From contig CAZUWV010000032.1 of the NCBI GenBank assembly GCA_964624255.1, forward strand, positions 1 to 14,765: a DNA stretch of 14,765 nucleotides, given 5' to 3'. This DNA is from JAUZQZ01 sp964624255 (GTDB lineage: Bacteria; Pseudomonadota; Zetaproteobacteria; Mariprofundales; Mariprofundaceae). How positions within the stretch are numbered: position 1 is the first letter of the stretch; each line of letters begins with the position of its first letter. The position numbers and the translations under genes were made by a program. Below are positions 1-7,332 of this stretch, one piece after another. Below the pieces are notes generated by a model. It made no database searches and was not told where the DNA came from. It saw nothing but the letters and a program-made list of their open reading frames with translations.

Positions 1-142
1 CGATAAACAAAGAGACCTCTTCCATCATAAATGCGGCTATGCGGTTTCCCTTCCCCGGAGGTTCTTGATAGCCATCTCCGTTATGTGTTGTGAAGTTCTT
101 CCTCTGTCGATAAACCCCGTCTATTGGGTGCTCGTTTTGCAT
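1..142 (-). CDS. Hypothetical protein, 5' part only, runs off the left edge
   Basis: Read on the minus strand from an ATG at 142, a frame stays open for all 47 codons to the window edge. It begins MQNEHPIDGVYRQRK and later contains the stretch GDGYQEPPGKGNRIAAF. An in-frame stop lies about 14 codons upstream of the ATG, so the ATG is the likely start, but there is no clear Shine-Dalgarno sequence. I do not recognise the protein. It lies downstream of the leftward tRNA-Leu gene and its terminator, so it probably has its own promoter in 143-215, where TTAGAC motifs occur. It could also be a chance open frame, since 47 codons is short. Confidence 0.35.
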   Translation of the reverse strand, partial: MQNEHPIDGVYRQRKNFTTHNGDGYQEPPGKGNRIAAFMMEEVSLFI

Positions 143-189
143 GCGTCGGAAACAGCACCCAAAGTAACTGTTTATTGTATGCTATTGTG

Positions 190-269
190 TTAGACACTAT
201 TAGACAACATGCAAGGAAAAAGTCCCGCAATTTGCGGGACTTATGATACCGTGTTAGACTACGTTAGAC
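190..269. repeat. Four TTAGAC motifs in two 10-bp-phased pairs
   Basis: TTAGAC occurs at 190-195, 200-205, 254-259 and 264-269. Members of each pair start exactly 10 bp apart, so they face the same side of the helix, and the two pairs start 64 bp apart. The pairs flank the tRNA terminator and end 8 bp from the tRNA 3' end. Inference: protein-binding sites, either operators for the leftward gene at 1-142 or arm-type sites of a tyrosine integrase that uses the tRNA 3' end. No integrase is visible in the window, and I saw no copy of the tRNA 3' end to the left. Confidence 0.5.
216..241 (-). terminator. Rho-independent terminator of the tRNA-Leu gene
   Basis: On the minus strand an 8-bp GC-rich stem (AGTCCCGC with GCGGGACT, 221-228 and 234-241) with a 5-nt loop is followed by a run of five T residues (complement of 217-221, the innermost shared with the stem). 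It begins 36 bp past the encoded CCA end of the leftward tRNA-Leu gene, the expected place for its terminator. Confidence 0.8.
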
Positions 270-276
270 TACCGAC

Positions 277-364
<88 letters not shown>

Positions 365-377
365 ATGAAGGGAACAT

Positions 378-449
378 GGGGTCAGATCTTGTACTGCGTA
401 CAAATCAAATAAATACGTCAGACGACGCGTTGATATAAAATCTGACCCC
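378..449. repeat. 72-bp palindromic cassette with GGGGTCAGAT ends
   Basis: GGGGTCAGAT at 378-387 is the exact inverted complement of ATCTGACCCC at 440-449. Between them is a second perfect hairpin, TTGTAC-TGC-GTACAA (389-403), and an AT-rich centre. From general knowledge, GGGGTCAG-ended palindromes are common dispersed repeats in Gammaproteobacteria, often near REP-associated tyrosine transposases. No such transposase gene is in this window. The cassette fills the space between the divergent tRNA-Leu and rnr genes, so promoters for one or both may lie within it. Confidence 0.6.
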
Positions 450-495
450 GAATTTCCTCTGCAAGAGGCGCGCAATCATAGGATGGAGCAATATA

Positions 496-2562
496 GTGTC
501 AAGAAAGAATAGCAAGCGCCACGAGCATCAAAAGTGGCCAGAGAAGCAGTCGCGAAGACATACTTCCGGAGAAGAACCGCCCGCGAAGAGAGGCCGCGCA
601 CATACATCCCGGCCGGCCCGCCCCGAATCTGAAAAAATATGGGCGGGCACGGTGTCAGCGCATCCCGACGGTTTCGGGTTTGTGGATGTGGAAGGACGGG
701 AGAAAGGGCTTTTCCTGCCCCATGAAGAAATGCGGCCCCTGATGCATGGTGATATCGTGGAAGTGCGCGCTACTCACCGTCGCGGCCGCGAATCAGCCGA
801 ACTGGTTCGTATCGTCAAGGAAGCACACGCCTTACTGGTAGGCCAGTTCATACTCCAGGGTGGTATCGGGCTGGTGCAGCCGCGATCCCGCAAAATGCCG
901 CAAACTATTCTGGTGAAAGCTCGCGATGCCGGGGGCGCGCATGACAAGGATTGGGTACGCCTACAAATTCAGCGAGGAACAAATCCCTTGCGCGGCAAAA
1001 TACTGGAAGTGCTGGGCAATGACCTGAATCCGGAACGCCTCATCGACCTTATCGCTGCGGAGCAGCAGTTACCAGTCGATTTTCCCGTAGATGTTCTGGC
1101 TGAGGCCAACCTTCTCTCTGGCAGTGTCAGTGAAAAAGACATGGATGGCCGCATGGATTTACGGCATTTACCTTTCGTCACGATTGATGGTGCAGATGCA
1201 CGGGATTTCGATGATGCGGTCTGCGTATTACCGCGCGGTGAGGGTTTTGAAACGTGGGTTGCCATTGCCGATGTGGCACATTATGTGCGGCCCGACACAG
1301 CACTCAATGAAGAAGCACTGGCGCGGGGAAATTCGTTTTATTTTCCGGATCGTGTGATTCCCATGCTACCAGAGAAGCTTTCCAATGGTCTGTGCTCGCT
1401 TAACCCTGGTGTACCAAGGCTGGCTATGGCCGTGCGTATACGCTTTGACGCGACAGGTCGTCGTCGTGCTGTTCAGGTGTATGAGGCCGTTATCCATTCG
1501 TGGGTCCGCTTGACCTATACCCAGGCGGCTAAATGGATGGATGGGCGGGATGAACAGGCTGTCGCCACCACAAGAATTCGCGACATGCTTGATCATGCCA
1601 CCCGTTTGTACCACAAGTTGGACCAGCACCGCAAACGCCGCGGCGCTCTCGATCTGGATGTTCCGGAGGTGCGTGCCGTACTGCACGAGGGGCGCGTCAC
1701 GGCCATGGGTTCGGACGAGCGTAATGTCGCTCACCACTTGATTGAGGAAATGATGCTGGCTGCCAATACCGCTGTCGCCGAATATCTCGAAAGTCACCAC
1801 TGCGCCCTGCTCTATCGCGTACACCCCGCTCCGGAACGCCAGGCTATTGATTCATTGAATGAATTTCTCACGCCCTTTGGCATCTTTGTTCGTTTGCCCA
1901 AAATCAAGGACAACAACAACAAGGCGCGCCCCGGTGATGTGCAGTTCGTACTGGAAAAATCAGGCGGAAAACCATTCGCCCATGTCCTGCACCGCCTGGT
2001 ACTCCGATCCATGCAACAGGCCCGCTATACCCCCGAGAATGAGGGGCATTTCGGTCTGGCATACTCCGTCTATTGTCACTTTACCAGTCCCATCCGTCGC
2101 TATGCTGATCTTACCGTACATCGTAGATTAAAGGCTATATTGAACAAGCAGGATCCGGACAAGACACAACCGGCATCAGAGCTGGCATCCACAGGTCTGC
2201 ATGTCTCCGTACAGGAACGCAAACAACAACGTGCCGAATGGGATACGCAAGCCATGCTGGCAGCACTATACCATCAAAAAAATGTTGGCGAGACAATGCC
2301 GGCCATGATCTCCGGCGTCACCAAACGACGTATCTTCGTGGAACTGGAGCCGACACTGGCCGAAGGTTCCCTAAGCGTGGATGATTTGGGCGGCGTGTTC
2401 GTGCTGGATGAAGCCAACCACCGTCTTCATGCCCGGAGGGGCGGCGTAAACTATGGTTTGGGAGATAAGGTCGAGGTCGTCATCGAATCCACGGACCCGG
2501 TACGTGGATTAATCAATGTAACCCTGGCAGACATGCGAGAGCCAAAGTGGGAAAATGCCTGA
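496..2562 (+). CDS. rnr: Ribonuclease R (3'-5' exoribonuclease, RNB family)
   Basis: Processive 3'-5' exoribonuclease that degrades structured RNA, rRNA fragments and defective mRNA in the cytoplasm. The GTG start is favoured by GGAG at 485-488, 7 nt upstream. Domain order by eye: a basic, low-complexity N-terminus (1-45), cold-shock/OB domains (about 48-190), the RNB catalytic domain (about 220-550) and an S1 domain (about 595-680). The metal-binding motif DGADARDFDDAV has the acidic residues D231, D237, D239 and D240. The RNB signature HFTSPIRRYADL lies near residues 525-545. At 688 residues it is shorter than E. coli RNase R (813): the N-terminal helix-turn-helix region and much of the basic C-terminal tail are absent. 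The shorter RNase II is an alternative, but the tandem cold-shock domains plus the basic N-terminus fit RNase R. rlmB, the usual downstream partner, is not present. Confidence 0.95.
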   Translation: MSRKNSKRHEHQKWPEKQSRRHTSGEEPPAKRGRAHTSRPARPESEKIWAGTVSAHPDGFGFVDVEGREKGLFLPHEEMRPLMHGDIVEVRATHRRGRESAELVRIVKEAHALLVGQFILQGGIGLVQPRSRKMPQTILVKARDAGGAHDKDWVRLQIQRGTNPLRGKILEVLGNDLNPERLIDLIAAEQQLPVDFPVDVLAEANLLSGSVSEKDMDGRMDLRHLPFVTIDGADARDFDDAVCVLPRGEGFETWVAIADVAHYVRPDTALNEEALARGNSFYFPDRVIPMLPEKLSNGLCSLNPGVPRLAMAVRIRFDATGRRRAVQVYEAVIHSWVRLTYTQAAKWMDGRDEQAVATTRIRDMLDHATRLYHKLDQHRKRRGALDLDVPEVRAVLHEGRVTAMGSDERNVAHHLIEEMMLAANTAVAEYLESHHCALLYRVHPAPERQAIDSLNEFLTPFGIFVRLPKIKDNNNKARPGDVQFVLEKSGGKPFAHVLHRLVLRSMQQARYTPENEGHFGLAYSVYCHFTSPIRRYADLTVHRRLKAILNKQDPDKTQPASELASTGLHVSVQERKQQRAEWDTQAMLAALYHQKNVGETMPAMISGVTKRRIFVELEPTLAEGSLSVDDLGGVFVLDEANHRLHARRGGVNYGLGDKVEVVIESTDPVRGLINVTLADMREPKWENA

Positions 2563-2607
2563 AGCTTTGGGTGTACGGCGAGGCCGGTCCTTTGACCGTA
2601 ATGGATG

Positions 2608-2775
2608 CTAGCCTGAACTATTCATACATTCGGCCATACCCTTGCTTGTTCCTTTGTTCGCACCGAATCCCTCGTCGGCCGTCCGTATGCATGGCTACGG
2701 CCGCCTTCCTTGGGATCCGTTGCGAACAAAGGCCTGGCGCAATCATCATGGCGATTTATGAATAGTTCAGGCTAG
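2608..2775 (-). mobile_element. 160-bp MITE, copy A, with CTAG target duplication
   Basis: The element proper is 2612-2771. It begins CCTGAACTATTCAT and ends with the exact inverted complement. It is flanked directly by CTAG on both sides (2608-2611 and 2772-2775), a 4-bp target duplication. A nested inverted repeat, CCTTTGTTCGCA at 2651-2662 with TGCGAACAAAGG at 2721-2732, makes most of the element a long imperfect palindrome around a central ATGCAT. No transposase is encoded. Copy B at 8571-8730 has the same length and differs at about 14 of 160 positions (my hand count), in the opposite orientation. Ends starting with CC plus a 4-5 bp duplication match the IS1380 family, so this is probably a non-autonomous IS1380-type derivative (inference). 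The strand assigned is arbitrary. Confidence 0.85.
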
Positions 2776-2945
2776 ACCTCTTGTAACAGGCCGCTCTCTT
2801 GCTCCATGTCGCTTAACCATATGGCGGTAACGAGAGGCGTAAAGGGAGGTAGACAGACCTGCTACACGCAGCCGTACGGCCAACGGTAGGCTTTCGCTCC
2901 CGGGTTCCGTATGCTTCGCACCTGTCGGATGCGTGCCAGGGACCT

Positions 2946-3092
2946 GTCGGACTTATGGAGATTATAGCGAGCAGGTTGGGAACCAGATCAAAATAGCATG
3001 ATTTTGAGGTTCTGAGTTGCAACTATCTAACGAGAAATCAGGATATTTTAACCTGGTTCCCCGCCGCGTAGCAGATTTTCCATAAGTCCGAC
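2946..3092. mobile_element. Second inverted-repeat element (long imperfect palindrome) ahead of carB
   Basis: GTCGGACTTATGGA at 2946-2959 is the exact inverted complement of 3079-3092. About 31 bp inside each end the arms match again: GGGAACCAG at 2978-2986 against CTGGTTCCC at 3053-3061, followed by AAAATA and TGATTT in both arms. Each arm is therefore about 55-60 bp with scattered mismatches. The sequence is unrelated to the 160-bp MITE. It encodes no protein. It may be a MITE or the remnant ends of an insertion sequence; I see no target duplication. It ends 50 bp before the carB start, so the carB promoter may lie within it or be controlled by its fold. Confidence 0.6.
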
Positions 3093-3142
3093 GGGCTCTT
3101 AGCCGCGCCTCGTGTCTTCAATGCAAGGAGTGATATCCACCC

Positions 3143-6100
3143 ATGCCCCGCCGTAACGATATAAAATCAATCCTTATCCTAGGTGCCGGGCCGATTATCA
3201 TCGGTCAGGCCTGTGAATTCGATTACTCGGGTGTGCAGGCTTGCAAGGCTTTACGCGGGGATGGTTTTCGCGTGATCCTGGTAAACTCTAACCCGGCGAC
3301 CATCATGACCGATCCCGATTTTGCTGATGCAACGTATATTGAGCCGGTAACATGGGAGGTGGTGGCTAAAATCATTGAAAAAGAACGACCGGATGCAATG
3401 TTACCAACCATGGGCGGTCAGACGGCACTCAATTGCGCATTGAGCCTGAATAAACACGGGATTCTTGAGAAGTTTAATGTCCGTCTAATCGGTGCGCAGC
3501 CGCAGGCGATTGATAAGGCTGAGGACCGGGAGCAGTTTAAAAAGGCTATGGACCGTATCGGTCTTGACATGGCACGCGGCGGTTTTGCGCATTCCATACA
3601 GGAAGCAAGGATACTTGCCGAGGATATTGGCTATCCACTGATTATCCGGCCCAGCTTTACGCTGGGCGGCTCTGGCGGCGGTATTGCCTACAATCCTGAA
3701 GAACTTGAGCAAATCTCCGCCTCCGGGCTTGAGGCCAGCCCGACCGATGAAATTCTCGTTGAGGAATCCATGATTGGCTGGAAGGAATTCGAAATGGAGG
3801 TGATGCGGGATGTAAACGATAACTGCGTCATTATCTGCTCCATCGAAAATATCGATCCGATGGGTGTGCATACCGGCGATTCGATTACTGTGGCACCAGC
3901 CCAGACATTGACCGACAAGGAATATCAGCGCATGCGCGATGCCTCGATTGCCTGTCTGCGCGAAATCGGCGTTGAGACGGGTGGTTCCAATGTGCAGTTC
4001 GCCGTCAGCCCCAAAGATGGTCGCCTGATCATCATTGAGATGAATCCGCGTGTATCACGCTCTTCGGCGCTGGCTTCCAAGGCGACCGGGTTCCCCATCG
4101 CCAAAATCGCAGCCAGGCTTGCCGTCGGATATACGCTGGATGAGATTCGTAATGACATTACCGGTGAGACTTGCGCCGCTTTTGAACCAACCATGGATTA
4201 TGTCGTCACCAAGATGCCGCGCTTCGACTTCGAAAAATTCGACGGTGTCGATTGCCGTTTAACCACACAGATGAAATCAGTCGGTGAAGTCATGGCCATT
4301 GGACGCACATTCACTGAATCGCTGGGTAAGGCCATGCGGGGACTGGAAACCGGCACGTGCGGTTTTGATAAAATGATACCGGAGAGTATCGGGGACGATG
4401 TCCGGAGGGATGTATTCCTGCAAGAAAAACTGGCTGTACCGGGTGCGGAACGATTATGGTGGCTGGGTGAAGCATTGAGATATGGCTGGACGGAAGTGAG
4501 GATTCATGAAACGACATGGATCGACCCTTGGTTTATACGTGAGATTGCCGCCGTTGTCACACTGGAGCAGTCGTTTGTGGGCAGGGATGTATCCGCATTA
4601 ACGGGGGATGAATGGCAGACGGCCAAGCGCGAAGGTTTGTCCGATATGCGTCTGGCACAGTTGTTGGATGCGGATGAAGGCGATATTCGCAGGACGAGAA
4701 CGGATGCGGGCGTAGTACCCGTATTCAAGCGAGTGGATACCTGTGCCGCCGAATTTGAGGCACATACGCCGTATTTATATTCCACCTACGAGCAGGAATG
4801 TGAGGCGAGGCCGACAGATAACAAGAAGATTATGGTGTTGGGCGGTGGCCCGAACCGCATCGGCCAGGGTATTGAATTCGACTACTGCTGCGTACACGCC
4901 GCATTTGCTCTTTCCGAAGATGGTTACGAGAGTATTATGGTCAACTGCAATCCCGAAACAGTTTCCACCGATTATGACACGTCTGATCGGTTGTATTTCG
5001 AGCCGTTAACCTTTGAGGATGTCATGGCGGTTGTTGACATTGAAAAACCGGGGGGTGTAATCGTCCAGTTCGGCGGTCAAACACCGCTAAAGCTGGCGGC
5101 AGGCCTGGAAGCCGCAGGTGTGCCGATTATCGGCACCAGCCCGGATATGATTGATCTGGCCGAAGATCGAGAGCGCTTCCAGCGATTGCTGCACGAACTG
5201 GGGCTTCTACAGCCGGAGAACGGCACAGCGCGGTCCGTGGCTCAGGCGCTTAGTATAGCGGCAAAGATTGGCTATCCCGTTGTGGTCCGCCCGTCCTATG
5301 TATTGGGTGGCCGTGCTATGAAGATTGTGCATGATGAGCGCGAATTACTGCGTTACATGAGAGAGGCGGTCAGCGTCAGTCCGGACCACCCGGTACTGCT
5401 GGATCGCTTCCTGAACCAGGCTATCGAGCTGGACGTAGATGCCCTTTGCGATGGGGAACGGGTGGTAATTGGCGGCATTATGGAACATATTGAAGAGGCA
5501 GGCGTGCATTCGGGCGACTCGGCCTGTTGCCTGCCACCGCACTCAATTTCCTCTGGCGCCGTTGCCGAGGTCCGGCGCCAGACGGAGGTGCTGGGTCTGG
5601 CCCTGAATGTGAAAGGTTTAATGAATATCCAGTTTGCCCTGCAGGGTGATGATTTATATGTACTGGAGGTTAATCCGCGCGCCAGCCGTACCGTTCCCTT
5701 TGTGTCCAAGGCAACGGGCGTACCGCTGGCGAAGATGGCTGCGCGTATTATGTCTGGACAAAGCCTTGATGATTTGGGCCTGGATGATGTGCCACAACCC
5801 GAAACATACCGTGCGGTGAAGGAGGCAGTCTTTCCGTTCGCCAAGTTTCGCGGCGTTGACCCGCTGTTATCACCGGAAATGAAATCCACGGGTGAAGTCA
5901 TGGGGATTGCGAGCGACTTTCCCACCGCGTTCAACAAGGCACAACTGGGGGCGGGCTTACGACTTCCCGATAGCGGCCGGGCTTTTATTTCGGTACGCGA
6001 TGCAGACAAGGAAGCAGCCGTACAACTGGGACGGAAACTTGCCTCGGCAGGGTTTGAGGTACTGGCCACGACAGGGACAAATGCTGCGCTCCAGGCGGCC

Positions 6101-6418
6101 GGCGTTGCGAGCTCGCATGTGGCTAAAGTGATCGATAGTGTGCGCCCACACATCGTTGACCGTTTGCTTTCCGGCGAAGTCGACCTTATTGTCAACACGA
6201 CTGAAGGGACTCAAGCCATCACTGATTCGAAATCCATCAGACGGGCAGCGCTAGAAAAGGCCATCCCCTATTTTACCACCATGGCGGGGGGGTTGGCGGC
6301 GGCTCATGCCATCGCGGCTTCTGCGGACATGATGGAAGTCAAAAGCATTCAAAGCTATCTGCAACATCACGGAGGTAGAACAAGTGGAACGAGTTCCAAT
6401 GACCAAGCAAGGCGCTGA
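3143..6418 (+). CDS. carB: Carbamoyl-phosphate synthase large subunit
   Basis: Makes carbamoyl phosphate from bicarbonate, two ATP and ammonia delivered by the small subunit CarA, for pyrimidine and arginine synthesis in the cytoplasm. The duplicated architecture is clear. The first ATP-grasp half (about 1-400) opens ILGAGPIIIGQACEFDYSG. An oligomerisation region (about 400-555) follows. The second half begins near 562 with VLGGGPNRIGQGIEFDY. An allosteric MGS-like domain covers about 945-1080, with ATTGT, RPHI-D and NTTEG-AI-DS-IRR motifs. The length of 1091 is close to E. coli (1073); the C-terminal extension is shared with the greA overlap. The start is supported by AAGGAGTGAT at 3125-3134. 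Unusually, carA is not upstream: a palindromic element is there instead. The last 35 bp overlap greA. Confidence 0.98.
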   Translation: MPRRNDIKSILILGAGPIIIGQACEFDYSGVQACKALRGDGFRVILVNSNPATIMTDPDFADATYIEPVTWEVVAKIIEKERPDAMLPTMGGQTALNCALSLNKHGILEKFNVRLIGAQPQAIDKAEDREQFKKAMDRIGLDMARGGFAHSIQEARILAEDIGYPLIIRPSFTLGGSGGGIAYNPEELEQISASGLEASPTDEILVEESMIGWKEFEMEVMRDVNDNCVIICSIENIDPMGVHTGDSITVAPAQTLTDKEYQRMRDASIACLREIGVETGGSNVQFAVSPKDGRLIIIEMNPRVSRSSALASKATGFPIAKIAARLAVGYTLDEIRNDITGETCAAFEPTMDYVVTKMPRFDFEKFDGVDCRLTTQMKSVGEVMAIGRTFTESLGKAMRGLETGTCGFDKMIPESIGDDVRRDVFLQEKLAVPGAERLWWLGEALRYGWTEVRIHETTWIDPWFIREIAAVVTLEQSFVGRDVSALTGDEWQTAKREGLSDMRLAQLLDADEGDIRRTRTDAGVVPVFKRVDTCAAEFEAHTPYLYSTYEQECEARPTDNKKIMVLGGGPNRIGQGIEFDYCCVHAAFALSEDGYESIMVNCNPETVSTDYDTSDRLYFEPLTFEDVMAVVDIEKPGGVIVQFGGQTPLKLAAGLEAAGVPIIGTSPDMIDLAEDRERFQRLLHELGLLQPENGTARSVAQALSIAAKIGYPVVVRPSYVLGGRAMKIVHDERELLRYMREAVSVSPDHPVLLDRFLNQAIELDVDALCDGERVVIGGIMEHIEEAGVHSGDSACCLPPHSISSGAVAEVRRQTEVLGLALNVKGLMNIQFALQGDDLYVLEVNPRASRTVPFVSKATGVPLAKMAARIMSGQSLDDLGLDDVPQPETYRAVKEAVFPFAKFRGVDPLLSPEMKSTGEVMGIASDFPTAFNKAQLGAGLRLPDSGRAFISVRDADKEAAVQLGRKLASAGFEVLATTGTNAALQAAGVASSHVAKVIDSVRPHIVDRLLSGEVDLIVNTTEGTQAITDSKSIRRAALEKAIPYFTTMAGGLAAAHAIAASADMMEVKSIQSYLQHHGGRTSGTSSNDQARR

Positions 6419-6857
6419 GGCATTGCGGGAAGAAGTTAGATTTCTGAAGGGTAAAAAGCGGGCCCGGATTGTCGAGGCCATCGCGGAAGCCCGGGCGCAT
6501 GGCGATTTGTCCGAGAATGCCGAGTATCATGCGGCCAAGGAAGAGCAGGGTTTCAATGAGGGTCGTATCAGTGAGCTTGAGGACAAGCTGGCGCGCGCCC
6601 AGGTTATTGATCCACCCGGCATTCATTCGAGCAAGGTCGTGTTTGGTGCCACGGTGGACCTGGTTGAGCTGGATTCTGGCGCGGAAGTGGAGTATCAGAT
6701 TGTGGGCGTGGATGAGGCTAGTATCGAGCAGAACAAAATATCCATCACCTCGCCCATCGCTCGTGCAATGATTGGCAAGAAGATCGGCGACGCGGCCATT
6801 GTGCAGGCTCCCGGCGGTGAATGGGAATACGAGATTCAGAATGTCCGCTATATTTAA
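6384..6857 (+). CDS. greA: Transcription elongation factor GreA
   Basis: Binds the RNA polymerase secondary channel and stimulates cleavage of backtracked transcripts. The 157-residue length matches the family (E. coli 158). The N-terminal coiled coil (about 1-75) has the tip motif HGDLSENAEYHAAKE, with D41 and E44 as the conserved acidic pair that places the catalytic metal. The C-terminal FKBP-like domain carries SPIAR-MIGK and APGGE. The GTG start at 6384 aligns with the E. coli start and has GGAGGT at 6371-6376; the in-frame ATG at 6399 is less likely. It lies inside the 3' end of carB (35-bp overlap), so the two are very probably co-transcribed and translationally coupled. Confidence 0.97.
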   Translation: MERVPMTKQGAEALREEVRFLKGKKRARIVEAIAEARAHGDLSENAEYHAAKEEQGFNEGRISELEDKLARAQVIDPPGIHSSKVVFGATVDLVELDSGAEVEYQIVGVDEASIEQNKISITSPIARAMIGKKIGDAAIVQAPGGEWEYEIQNVRYI

Positions 6858-7332
6858 GCTGGCTTGCTTACGGGCGGGCGCGGTACGCCTGTCTCTGGCA
6901 CTGGTTCTGGCGCTGCTGGTTGTGCCGGGTGATGTGGTCGCGCCTGTATTGTTCGTCAATCTGAATAGCCAGGCGCAGGCGGGACATTTGGCCGGTATCA
7001 TTTTTCATATTGCCAATCGCGGCATCCTGATTCTGCTATTGGCTATCGCGATGTTCTGGTGGAAGAGGTGCGCGGGACGTCGGCGCTGGATGATGCTGGG
7101 CGCGGTAGCATGTCTGGTGGCCACGAATGAATTCTTGCTGGCACCAATCATGGAAACCCTAAAATCGGCCATGGGTTCGATTGATGCGTTACCACCGGGC
7201 GATCCCCAAAGGGCCGCCTTCGGGATGTGGCATGGTATTAGTGCTGTGCTGGATTTACTCGCTACGCTGGTATCAATAATACTCGTCGCTTTGGGGTGGT
7301 CTGGAAGCGGGAAGGATCGTTGCAAGCCCTAA
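6841..7332 (+). CDS. DUF4149 family membrane protein
   Basis: Small inner-membrane protein of unknown function, 163 residues with four likely transmembrane segments (about 14-38, 57-73, 82-101 and 132-154). The stretch DVVAPVLFVNL with AGHLAGIIF downstream resembles the DUF4149 family (TMEM205-like), which commonly follows greA in Gammaproteobacteria. I chose the ATG at 6841, which overlaps the end of greA by 17 bp. A longer frame from 6772 would place a non-family extension deep inside greA and is unlikely. No strong ribosome-binding site is seen, so coupling to greA translation is likely. Family assignment is by pattern and context. Confidence 0.8.
   Translation: MSAIFKLACLRAGAVRLSLALVLALLVVPGDVVAPVLFVNLNSQAQAGHLAGIIFHIANRGILILLLAIAMFWWKRCAGRRRWMMLGAVACLVATNEFLLAPIMETLKSAMGSIDALPPGDPQRAAFGMWHGISAVLDLLATLVSIILVALGWSGSGKDRCKP

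Larger units (their letters stand above)
2563..3142. other. 580-bp gene-free interval between rnr and carB
   Basis: No convincing gene lies here. It contains a 45-bp leader after rnr, a 160-bp MITE (2612-2771), about 170 bp of unassigned sequence (2776-2942) and a second inverted-repeat element (2946-3092), then the carB ribosome-binding site. The unassigned middle part contains GCCGTACGGC and an open minus-strand frame of 69 codons that does not resemble a protein I know. A decayed element or former gene is possible. The segment looks like a hot spot for small mobile elements. Confidence 0.6.

Noticed and set aside
2547..2765. Plus-strand frame of 72 codons starting at the end of rnr
   Set aside because: Most of it is translated from the 160-bp MITE palindrome, so it is not a gene as it stands; the first few codons are discussed as a possible rlmB remnant.
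2776..2942. Resemblance to a group II intron 3' end or intron-type hairpin
   Set aside because: CCGTATGC and CCGTACGG words look suggestive, but no domain V structure or reverse transcriptase frame could be built.
2813..3022. Minus-strand frame of 69 codons between rnr and carB
   Set aside because: It runs through repeat-rich, non-coding sequence, has no ribosome-binding site and shows no recognisable motif.
5353..6198. 281-codon minus-strand open frame opposite carB
   Set aside because: It is an antisense shadow of the well-conserved carB C-terminal half; its product is Ser/Arg-rich and unlike any family I know.
6339..7001. 220-codon minus-strand open frame across carB/greA
   Set aside because: It is antisense to the clear greA and DUF4149 genes, and there is no independent support.
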